Source of the DNA: Armatimonadota bacterium
GTDB lineage: Bacteria > Armatimonadota > SYMT01
Reading direction: 5' to 3'
Assembly: GCA_020696885.1 (NCBI GenBank)
Contig: JAJFMS010000291.1
Location: 1-6,369 of the forward strand
DNA length: 6,369 nt
Below the pieces are notes generated by a model. That model ran no database searches. It was not told where the DNA came from and was given only the letters and a program-made list of their open reading frames with translations. Positions 1 through 5,225 of this stretch are shown here, piece by piece. Position numbers and translations under genes: made by a program. Numbering within the stretch: the first letter of the stretch is position 1; every line of letters begins with the position of its first letter.

Positions 1-1
1 C

Positions 2-1054
2 CCGATGCTGGAGGAATTCCAGCAGGGCTACTTCGCGCGGTTGAGCTGGTCGGTCATGCTGCTCTGCCTGGTCGGCTCCACCCTGCACATCATTCGCCGG
101 AAGCCCGCAGCGCTGCTGGCCTCTCTGCCGCTCATCGTCGGGGGGATGTGGTACGCGCAGGCGACCCCGGACCCATACTGGCTCCTGGCCGCCTTCCTGG
201 CGATGCTGGGGGTGTTTTTCGGCGTGGCGATCGCTCGTCCGAGGATCCGTCTGGGTGAGGGGCTGGCGCTGCTGGGGATCGCCTTGATACTGGCCGCAAC
301 CATCTTTCCGATGTTCGCGCGGGCTCGCGAGATGGCGCGCAAGGGGCCTACCACCAGCATCGCGCCTTCGTCCGCGGCCGCGGGAGCGATCGATGGGGAC
401 GTCACCTCCGTCGCGACTCCGCCGGCCGCAGGAGTGCCGCAGCCGCCGCGAGTCAGGGAGTATTTCCCCGAGACGCTGTTCTGGAGCCCCGAAGTGATCA
501 CGGACGACCAGGGCGAGGTGGAAGTAACCGTCCCCGCCGCGGACTCCATCACCACGTGGCGCCTTTCCGCGGTCGCGTCCACGGCCGGCGGCCTGGTCGG
601 CTCTTCCAGCGTGGGTCTCCGGGTGTTCCAGGACTTCTTCCTGGACCTGGATCTGCCGGTTACCCTCACGCAGCACGATCAGATCACCATCCCAGTAGCG
701 GTCCACAACTACCTCGCCACCCCGCAGTCCGTGGAGGTGGCGCTGAAGCCCGCGGAGTGGTTCCGCCTGGAAGGCCCCACCTCACACCGCGTCCAGCTAG
801 CACCCAACTCCGTGGGCGTGGTGAGGTTTCCGATCACGGCGCTGAGCTTCGGCAAGCACGTGCTGGAGGTCTCCGGCACCGGCTCTCGCCTGAGCGACGC
901 GATGCGCCGCGAGGTAGAGGTGCTCCCGGACGGCGAGGAGGTGGAGGGGACGGAGAGCGACCGCCTGGAGCCGGTACGTTCAGCCAGGTGGTGTCGGGGC
1001 TGGATGGGCTGCTCAAGGTGCCCTACGGGTGAATGGAGCAGAGTACGTCGGTGA
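2..1054 (+). CDS. Alpha-2-macroglobulin family protein, N-terminal part (frame broken near its end)
   Basis: Numbering is from the ATG at 5, the first possible start in view. The frame is open to the window edge and no ribosome binding site is visible, so the gene may begin upstream. Residues about 13-30, 36-52, 58-77 and 86-104 are hydrophobic and look like four membrane helices. A low-complexity Ala/Ser/Pro linker (about 115-148) follows. From about 150 comes a typical A2M domain: YFPETLFWSPEVITDDQG, then DSITTWRLSAVAST, then VFQDFFLDLDLPVTLTQHD. The match holds to RREVEVLPDG...SDRLEP (residue 323, nt 973). After that the frame reads unrelated sequence and stops at 1052-1054, while the family continues in the +1 frame as TFSQVVSGLDGLLKVPYG. 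Bacterial A2Ms are envelope proteins that trap proteases through a reactive thioester. Family assignment is firm. Whether the gene is functional is doubtful. Confidence 0.85.
   Translation, partial: PMLEEFQQGYFARLSWSVMLLCLVGSTLHIIRRKPAALLASLPLIVGGMWYAQATPDPYWLLAAFLAMLGVFFGVAIARPRIRLGEGLALLGIALILAATIFPMFARAREMARKGPTTSIAPSSAAAGAIDGDVTSVATPPAAGVPQPPRVREYFPETLFWSPEVITDDQGEVEVTVPAADSITTWRLSAVASTAGGLVGSSSVGLRVFQDFFLDLDLPVTLTQHDQITIPVAVHNYLATPQSVEVALKPAEWFRLEGPTSHRVQLAPNSVGVVRFPITALSFGKHVLEVSGTGSRLSDAMRREVEVLPDGEEVEGTESDRLEPVRSARWCRGWMGCSRCPTGEWSRVRR
1030..1032 (+). other. In-frame TGA at the thioester cysteine codon of A2M
   Basis: Read in the frame of the downstream half, the codons are CCC TAC GGG TGA ATG GAG CAG, i.e. 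P-Y-G-[TGA]-M-E-Q. The A2M thioester motif is P-Y-G-C-x-E-Q, so the stop replaces exactly the catalytic cysteine, whose codons TGC or TGT differ from TGA by one base. It is either a selenocysteine codon, a nonsense mutation or a sequence error. See the hairpin at 1043-1059 and the frame change at about 971-975. Confidence 0.9.
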
Positions 1055-2466
1055 CGTACCCCAACGTGTTGATCCTGGACTACCTGAAGCGCACCGGCGC
1101 CGCCTCGCCGGAAGTGCGGATGAAGGCGGAGCAGTTCATCAGCCTCGGTTACCAGCGGCTGCTGACGTTCGAGGTACAGGGTGGCGGGTTCGACTGGTTC
1201 GGCAGCCCACCCGCGAAGACGGTGCTCAGCGCGTATGGCCTGATGCACTTGGTGGACATGTCTCGCGTGGCGCCCGTGGACCCCGCGCTGATCGACCGCA
1301 CCCGTGCCCTGCTGGCGGAGCGGCAGCAGGCGGACGGCTCCTGGGCGCCGGAAGGCGGGCTGCACGAGCGGCCGACCAGCAGCCGGAACGCGCGGGTCGC
1401 CGCCACCGCCTACGTGGCCTGGGCGCTGGCCCGGACCGGCGGCTCCCCCGTTGTGGTCGAGCGGGCGCTGCGTTACCTCGAGGCCGCCGCGAGCGGCGAG
1501 ATCGACGCCTACACCCTGGCGCTGACGGCCAACGCGTTCGCCGTTGCCCGGCCGCAGTCCGCGGTGACGCACCGGCTGCTGGACGAGCTCGACGCCCGGA
1601 AGAGCGTCCGTGCCGGCGCCGCCTCCTGGCCGAACGAGCAGCCGACGCTGATGTACGGCGGGGGGAGCGCCGCGGCGGTGGAGACGGCGGCGCTGGCGGC
1701 CCAGGCGTTCCTCGCGGCGGGCTATCATCAGGACACCGCTGCCAAAGCACTCACGTTCCTGGTCCGCCAGAAGAGCCCCCAGGGCGCATGGGCCAGCACG
1801 CAGGCCACCATCCTCGCGCTGCAGGCGCTGTTAGCCGGCGCAGGCGGCGCCGCCGAGGGCACCGATGGCGTGGTGGAGGTGACCGTGAACGGTCGGAAGG
1901 CGGCTGCCGTCCGGGTGGAGCGCGGCAACTTCGACGTGGCCCAGCAGGTGGACCTCTCGCCCTACGTGACGCCGGGGGCGAATGAGGTGCGGTTAACGGC
2001 GAGCGGCAGCCTCCGCCCGGCTTACCAGCTTGTCACCCGGAGTTATGTGCCGTGGCGGAAAACATCGGGTGCGGCGCGGCGCTCGGTGGACCTCCAGGTC
2101 ACCTACGATCGATCCGACCTGCGCCAGAACGACACTGTCACCGCGGAGGTGCGCGTGCGCTCCAACCACCGGAAGACGCTCTCCATGCTGATCGTGGACG
2201 TGGGCCTGGCGCCGGGGTTCGCTCCGGAGGCGGCGTCACTCGCCCTGCTGGAGAGAGGGCGGAAGATCGAGCGGTACGAGGTCACGCCCAGGCAGCTCAT
2301 CCTCTACTTGCGGGACCTCCCGCCCGGCGAGGAGCTGCGGCTGCCGGTCCGCCTGCGGGCCAGGTTCCCGGTGCGCGCCCAGGCGCCGCCCTCGCAGGTC
2401 TACGAGTACTACAACCCGGCCCAGCGAAGCAGCACCCGCCCAATGCCGGTGGCGGTGCGGATCTGA
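1033..2466 (+). CDS. Alpha-2-macroglobulin family protein, C-terminal part: thioester (TED) and receptor-binding-like domains
   Basis: This is the continuation of the upstream A2M gene. It begins with MEQSTSVTYPNVLILDYLKR, the sequence that in homologues directly follows the thioester cysteine (G-C-x-E-Q). The ATG at 1033 is therefore probably the 'x' residue and not a real start. It abuts TGA 1030-1032 and has no good ribosome binding site; AAGGTG at 1015-1020 is weak and 12 nt away. Residues about 1-275 form the alpha/alpha-toroid TED, with repeat motifs QADGSW (about 99-104) and SPQGAW (248-253). Residues about 280-345 look like a beta domain. Residues about 350-477 match the A2M receptor-binding region (VDLQVTYDRSDLRQND ... 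LRDLPPGEELRLPVRLRARFP). The frame has no other interruption and contains no cysteine. Independent translation of this half would give a cytosolic fragment without the bait or membrane parts, which seems unlikely. Confidence 0.85.
   Translation: MEQSTSVTYPNVLILDYLKRTGAASPEVRMKAEQFISLGYQRLLTFEVQGGGFDWFGSPPAKTVLSAYGLMHLVDMSRVAPVDPALIDRTRALLAERQQADGSWAPEGGLHERPTSSRNARVAATAYVAWALARTGGSPVVVERALRYLEAAASGEIDAYTLALTANAFAVARPQSAVTHRLLDELDARKSVRAGAASWPNEQPTLMYGGGSAAAVETAALAAQAFLAAGYHQDTAAKALTFLVRQKSPQGAWASTQATILALQALLAGAGGAAEGTDGVVEVTVNGRKAAAVRVERGNFDVAQQVDLSPYVTPGANEVRLTASGSLRPAYQLVTRSYVPWRKTSGAARRSVDLQVTYDRSDLRQNDTVTAEVRVRSNHRKTLSMLIVDVGLAPGFAPEAASLALLERGRKIERYEVTPRQLILYLRDLPPGEELRLPVRLRARFPVRAQAPPSQVYEYYNPAQRSSTRPMPVAVRI
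1043..1059 (+). promoter_or_regulatory. Candidate bacterial SECIS-like hairpin downstream of TGA
   Basis: GTACGTC-GGT-GACGTAC is a perfect 7-bp stem with a GGT loop, 17 nt in total, starting 10 nt after the TGA at 1030-1032. The loop begins 17 nt after the TGA. In E. coli fdhF the essential SECIS upper hairpin is also 17 nt, begins 11 nt after UGA, and needs a GU in its loop. A lower helix is possible between ACGGG (1025-1029) and CC..CGT (1061-1067, skipping two A's), with the UGA in the internal loop. The bulged U of fdhF is absent. The stem also codes for conserved-looking residues (S-T-S-V-T-Y), so it could be a chance palindrome. Confidence 0.35.
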
Positions 2467-2512
2467 GCCGGGGCCAAGTTGCCCGCGAAACACGCGAAAG
2501 GGGAGAGCCTCA

Positions 2513-2547
2513 ACTCCCTGTTATCCGCCGTGGATGCTATTGGGAGT
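2513..2547 (+). other. Stem-loop inside element 1
   Basis: ACTCCC (2513-2518) pairs with GGGAGT (2542-2547). Nested inside, ATCC (2523-2526) pairs with GGAT (2532-2535). A modest hairpin with an internal loop, it is part of the repeat element in the convergent gap. Confidence 0.45.
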
Positions 2548-2555
2548 GGTACCCC

Positions 2556-2597
2556 GTACGAGGAGGTTGCGAGGCTCGGAAGCCTCGCACTCCGTAC
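2556..2597 (+). terminator. Strong stem-loop inside element 1, possible terminator
   Basis: GCGAGGCT (2569-2576) pairs perfectly with AGCCTCGC (2581-2588) around a CGGA tetraloop. The stem extends through GGAG/CTCC (2562-2565 with 2590-2593) and GTAC/GTAC (2556-2559 with 2594-2597), with small bulges: 16 bp in all. It sits about 90 nt after the A2M stop and about 100 nt beyond the stop of the convergent gene. No T-run follows on either strand, so intrinsic termination is only a possibility. Confidence 0.4.
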
Positions 2598-2696
2598 ACT
2601 TCGCCCGGCAGCCTCGGATGTGTGCCGATGGCCGCGCCTCTTCTGTCTCCTATCCTTTTCGCGTTCTTTCGCGTGTTTCGCGGGCAACTCTCCCGG

Positions 2697-3650
2697 TTAG
2701 CCGGCTCCCGATCCGGCCCGCACGTACCGCGGGCCGTTGGGGTTCAGCTTGCCGGCGTACTGCCGGTAGCGGAGCTTCGAATCGTAGACCACCAGCAGGT
2801 TGGTGAGCGGGCGGTTCGGCTTCGCGTAGCTCTTGCCCCGGTAGTAGAGGCCGGTGGAGCCGCCGCCGTCCAGGCACATGGCGTCTACCGCGCCCAGCTT
2901 CCGGAGCGCGTCCGCCAGGGTGCGGAGGAGCACCGGCTTCTGCACGGTGACCAGCAGCACCTTGCCGTTCTTCTTGATCGCCACGGCCGTGCGCGGCTTG
3001 CGTGCGAAGATGGCCGGGTCTTTGAACCCCTCGGCCCGCGGGTAAAGGGTGCGTTTGCCGCCCGTGACGAGGCGTGGTCCGGCGCGGAGCACGGTGTCGT
3101 ACCCGGCCCAATGCTGCGCGATGCCGGGCTTGCCGGTGCGCATCACGGCGCGACCCTTGCGGAACGCGATGGCCGTGCCGATGCCGCCCTGGTAGATCGT
3201 GCGGCCGTTTACCTGGATCAACCCCACCGGCAGCGAGGTGGTGGTGCAGAAGTAGGTGCCGGTGACCGCCGCGGCGGGCTTGGTGCGGCTGATCATGCCG
3301 GACCATTGGTCCCGGTACCCGAGGCCGTTTCCGGCCGTGGCAACTCCGAACCGGACGCCGGGCCGCCGCGGATCCACCACCACCACGTTCATGGTCACGC
3401 CGGACACGGTCACCTTCCGGTGGCTGATCGCGGGCTCGTTGGTGCGGCGTACGGCGCGCTTCGGCGTCGATCGGGTCTTGGTAGCCTTCGCGGGAGCCTT
3501 CGCCGCCACTTTTCGCAACGGCTTACGGGAGGCGGCCTGTGCCGGCCGCGCCAGCGGTTGGTGCAGGGCGAGAAAGCCGGCGGCGCAGCCGGCCACGATG
3601 GAGCAGCACGCGGCGCCGGTGAGGCGAGCGCGCCAGTCGGTACTGATCAT
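2697..3650 (-). CDS. Exported phosphodiester glycosidase family protein (NAGPA-like, PF09992)
   Basis: The protein has 317 residues. The N-terminus (about 11-30) is a hydrophobic signal or anchor followed by ARPAQAAS, a likely signal peptidase site near 39-41. VAGC at 19-22 resembles a lipobox but lies mid-helix. A basic K/R/A-rich linker (42-70) follows. The catalytic domain spans about 78-290, with family signatures AAAVTGTYFCTTTSLPVG (about 126-143), PRTAVAIKKNGKVLLVTV (219-236), LADALRKLGAVDAMCLDGGGSTGLYY (245-270; given here in part as LGAVDAMCLDGGGST) and RPLTNLLVV (280-288). The family includes the human 'uncovering enzyme' that removes GlcNAc from phosphodiesters. Bacterial members are envelope or secreted proteins of mostly unknown substrate. 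The start is supported by GAGAGGAG six nt upstream of the ATG. The gene is convergent with A2M and divergent from the DUF1080 gene. Family call is firm; substrate is unknown. Confidence 0.9.
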   Translation of the reverse strand: MISTDWRARLTGAACCSIVAGCAAGFLALHQPLARPAQAASRKPLRKVAAKAPAKATKTRSTPKRAVRRTNEPAISHRKVTVSGVTMNVVVVDPRRPGVRFGVATAGNGLGYRDQWSGMISRTKPAAAVTGTYFCTTTSLPVGLIQVNGRTIYQGGIGTAIAFRKGRAVMRTGKPGIAQHWAGYDTVLRAGPRLVTGGKRTLYPRAEGFKDPAIFARKPRTAVAIKKNGKVLLVTVQKPVLLRTLADALRKLGAVDAMCLDGGGSTGLYYRGKSYAKPNRPLTNLLVVYDSKLRYRQYAGKLNPNGPRYVRAGSGAG

Positions 3651-3656
3651 CCGGTG

Positions 3657-3664
3657 CTCCTCTC
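3657..3664 (-). promoter_or_regulatory. Ribosome binding site of the phosphodiester glycosidase
   Basis: On the minus strand GAGAGGAG precedes CACCGG and then the ATG at 3650-3648. This is a close Shine-Dalgarno match at good spacing and fixes the start. Confidence 0.75.
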
Positions 3665-3907
3665 TGACCCGACCGGTCCGGCGGAGTAGGGATCACCCTG
3701 TCGCCGGCTCCGTGATTTAGGGGTCATTCCTCGATCATCCAGACCCCCAAACCTCGATACCGGTTCCGCCTGCTACCCCAGCTCGCCCGTACCCCAGGCC
3801 AGTAGTGCTCAGTCGGTTCCGTATGGGCGTGTGGGAGTGTGGGAGCCTTTGCTCTACCAGTCAGAACCGCCCAGGTGGACCACTATCCCTCCCGTTCGGC
3901 ATTTGGC

Positions 3908-3924
3908 TTCCCGGCTGCCGGGAA
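3908..3924. promoter_or_regulatory. Palindrome upstream of DUF1080 gene, possible operator
   Basis: TTCCCGG-CTG-CCGGGAA is a perfect 7-bp inverted repeat with a 3-nt centre. It lies 22 nt upstream of the TATAAT box, where a regulator could bind near the promoter. It could equally be a chance GC-rich palindrome. Confidence 0.35.
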
Positions 3925-3945
3925 ATCCGGATGAACCGGCCGACG

Positions 3946-3951
3946 TATAAT
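3946..3951 (+). promoter_or_regulatory. Possible -10 box for the DUF1080 gene
   Basis: An exact TATAAT stands out in GC-rich sequence 63 nt before the ATG at 4015. There is no TTGACA-like -35 at 16-18 nt (the bases there are AAATCC), nor an extended -10 TG. This is weak support for a promoter. Confidence 0.35.
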
Positions 3952-4002
3952 TCGTCAGCAGTGTGGCAGCCGCAAGCGAGCGGTCCGGTGTCGCAGAGGT
4001 TC

Positions 4003-4007
4003 AGGAG
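4003..4007 (+). promoter_or_regulatory. Ribosome binding site that sets the DUF1080 start
   Basis: AGGAG is followed by a 7-nt spacer and the ATG at 4015. This selects the 333-residue product over the longer open frame that begins at 3805. Confidence 0.75.
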
Positions 4008-4014
4008 CGGAAGC

Positions 4015-5016
4015 ATGGCGCGACGACGCGAGATGTTGAAGGGATTGCTGGGCGTAGGAATCGCCACTGGAGTGGTCTGGAGCGCCGCCCTCCCGCCGGC
4101 TCGCGCTGCGGATGCCGTGTACCTGGATCCGGAGAAGGCCGGCCCCGAGTATGCGCTGCAGGGCGAATACGTGGGCAAGACCGGAGACAAGACGCTCGGC
4201 GCGCAGGTGATCGCCCTCGGAAACGACACCTTCCAGGCGGTGTTCCTCCCCGGCGGTCTGCCCGGCGAAGGCTGGGACGGCAAGACTCGCGTGCGCGTGG
4301 ACGGCAAGCGCGTGGGCGACTCGGTCTCCTTTGAAGCGTCCAGCACCGGTTGGAGCGGCAGCCTCGCCGAGGGGAAGCTGGCGGGACAGAGCAAAGACGG
4401 CGCCAGGTTCAGCCTGGGCAAAGTGAGCCGGTCCAGCACCACGATGGGCCTGAAGCCGCCCAGCGGCGCGCTGGTCCTCTTTGACGGCTCCAGCGCCGAT
4501 GCCTGGGTGAACGGCAAGATGGACGAGCACGGCCTGCTGGAAGCGGGGACCCGCACCAAGAAAGACTTCCACGACTTCACGCTGCACGTGGAGTTCCGGA
4601 CGCCGTTCAAGCCGACGGCGCGGGGCCAGAGCCGCGGGAACAGCGGCCTTTACCTGCTCAACCGGTACGAGGTGCAGATCCTGGACTCGTTCGGCCTGGA
4701 CGGTGCGTTCAACGAGTGCGGCGCGATGTACCGCCAGAAGCCGCCGGACGTGAACATGTGCCTCCCGCCGCTGGCCTGGCAGACCTACGACATCGACTTC
4801 CAGGCCGCGCGCTGGGATGCCGCCGGTACCAAGCAGAAGAACGCGGTGATCACCATCCGCCACAACGGCGTGGTGGTGCACAACAACTACGAGATCACCG
4901 GCCCCACCGGCGGCGCCGCCCGGCGCCCGGAAGTGGGCGATCAGGGCCCGATCAGCTTCCAGAACCACGGCAACCCGGTGATGCTCCGGAACGTCTGGAT
5001 CGTCGAGAAGAAGTAG
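4015..5016 (+). CDS. Exported DUF1080 / 3-keto-disaccharide hydrolase domain protein
   Basis: The protein has 333 residues. The N-terminus RRREMLKGLLGVGIATGV (about 3-20) resembles a Tat signal (RRxFLK-like with Met for Phe), with likely cleavage after ARA (about 29-31). Residues about 36-145 form an N-terminal segment (LQGEYVGKTG, AQVIALGNDTFQAVFLPGG) often seen before DUF1080 in Planctomycetes-type proteins. The DUF1080 beta-sandwich covers about 150-331: LVLFDGSSADAW (153-164), HDFTLHVEFRTPF (186-198), RGNSGLYLLNRYEVQILDSF (207-226), ECGAMY (234-239), PPLAWQTYDIDFQA (251-264), HNGVVVHNN (283-291), GPISFQNHGNPVMLRNVWI (311-329). The fold is concanavalin-like and some members act on 3-keto-glycosides. 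Substrate here is unknown. The start is set by AGGAG at 4003-4007. The gene is divergent from the glycosidase and has its own upstream region. Confidence 0.92.
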   Translation: MARRREMLKGLLGVGIATGVVWSAALPPARAADAVYLDPEKAGPEYALQGEYVGKTGDKTLGAQVIALGNDTFQAVFLPGGLPGEGWDGKTRVRVDGKRVGDSVSFEASSTGWSGSLAEGKLAGQSKDGARFSLGKVSRSSTTMGLKPPSGALVLFDGSSADAWVNGKMDEHGLLEAGTRTKKDFHDFTLHVEFRTPFKPTARGQSRGNSGLYLLNRYEVQILDSFGLDGAFNECGAMYRQKPPDVNMCLPPLAWQTYDIDFQAARWDAAGTKQKNAVITIRHNGVVVHNNYEITGPTGGAARRPEVGDQGPISFQNHGNPVMLRNVWIVEKK

Positions 5017-5071
5017 CCGCGCGGAAGCAGCGGGAAAGGGTTAAATCAGGAAGGCAGGAAGCCGGGAAAGG

Positions 5072-5103
5072 GGAGAGCGCCACTGCGGCGTGCCAAGCTC
5101 TCC
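5072..5103 (+). other. Stem-loop inside element 2
   Basis: GGAGAGC (5072-5078) is the perfect reverse complement of GCTCTCC (5097-5103), with an 18-nt loop. It directly follows the left arm. Confidence 0.45.
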
Positions 5104-5120
5104 TCTGCCGGCCTGTGTGA

Positions 5121-5152
5121 GGATGACTGCTAAAGGAGTCGCCCGGTCATCC
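5121..5152 (+). other. Second stem-loop inside element 2 with an alternative partner
   Basis: GGATGAC (5121-5127) pairs with GTCATCC (5146-5152). The overlapping AGGATGA (5120-5126) can instead pair with TCATCCT (5158-5164), so two exclusive folds are possible. Confidence 0.4.
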
Positions 5153-5225
5153 GGCGCTCATCCTGGTCGTCCCTTCCTGCCTTCCTGGCTTCCTGATTAA
5201 GACCGATCTGACATCGCCGGGCCCG

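Larger units (their letters stand above)
2477..2689. repeat. Inverted-repeat-bounded intergenic element 1 (213 nt)
   Basis: The ends, 2477-2500 and 2666-2689, are perfect 24-nt inverted repeats (AGTTGCCCGCGAAACACG..., paired with its reverse complement). The arms are built from a CGCGAAA unit, two copies in the left arm and three in the right-hand side read on the minus strand. The interior holds two further hairpins: 2513-2547 and 2556-2597. The element starts 10 nt after the A2M stop and ends 7 nt before the stop of the convergent glycosidase gene, so it fills the 230-nt gap. No gene is visible; the short ORFs through the arms (MPAKHAKERE-like) look like translated repeat. It could be a MITE/REP-like dispersed repeat, a bidirectional terminator or both. 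There is no U-tract. Confidence 0.75.
3665..4002. promoter_or_regulatory. Divergent intergenic region between glycosidase and DUF1080 genes
   Basis: This gap of about 340 nt must hold the promoters of both divergent genes. Visible items are an ATCAC...GTGAT inverted repeat (3692-3696 with 3712-3716) just upstream of the glycosidase, a perfect tandem GTGTGGGA pair at 3829-3844, the palindrome 3908-3924 and a TATAAT at 3946-3951. The frame of the DUF1080 gene stays open back to 3805, but that extension has no ribosome binding site and would place residues before an obvious signal peptide. I see no gene or RNA gene here. Confidence 0.5.
5041..5200. repeat. Inverted-repeat-bounded intergenic element 2 (160 nt)
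   Basis: Arms 5041-5068 and 5174-5200 are imperfect inverted repeats: 24 of 27 aligned positions match, with one 1-nt bulge. Each arm is about three tandem copies of a CAGGAAG-like unit at 8-nt period. Inside are two hairpins, 5072-5103 and 5121-5152. The element starts 24 nt after the DUF1080 stop and ends 25 nt before the stop of the convergent gene, filling that 209-nt gap. No gene is visible. It may be a dispersed MITE/REP-like repeat and may also help end transcription in both directions. Confidence 0.7.

Noticed and set aside
965..1032. Programmed ribosomal frameshift joining the two A2M frames
   Set aside because: No slippery heptamer is evident at the junction, and a shift could not supply the roughly 25 conserved residues that are missing. 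A deletion or sequence error fits better.
709..1728. Minus-strand frame opposite the A2M gene
   Set aside because: It is Arg/Gly-rich shadow sequence opposite clearly recognisable A2M domains.
2409..2700. Small ORFs through element 1 (MPAKHAKERE-like peptides on both strands)
   Set aside because: They are translations of the inverted-repeat arms, which is why both strands begin with the same peptide; not genes.
3583..3597. Lipoprotein signal (VAGC) in the glycosidase
   Set aside because: The cysteine lies in the middle of the hydrophobic stretch and a better signal peptidase I site (AQA) follows; left as a minor alternative.
2052..3689. 545-residue open frame on the + strand across the A2M end and antisense to the glycosidase
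   Set aside because: It overlaps two well-supported genes in other frames and reads low-complexity Gly/Ala/Arg sequence, as expected of a GC-rich shadow frame.
3805..4014. Longer N-terminus for the DUF1080 protein
   Set aside because: No ribosome binding site at 3805; the extension would precede a textbook signal peptide that has AGGAG at the right distance from the ATG at 4015.
3955..4968. 337-residue minus-strand frame opposite the DUF1080 gene
   Set aside because: The + strand carries the clear DUF1080 motifs, Tat-like signal and ribosome binding site; the antisense frame has no family signature.
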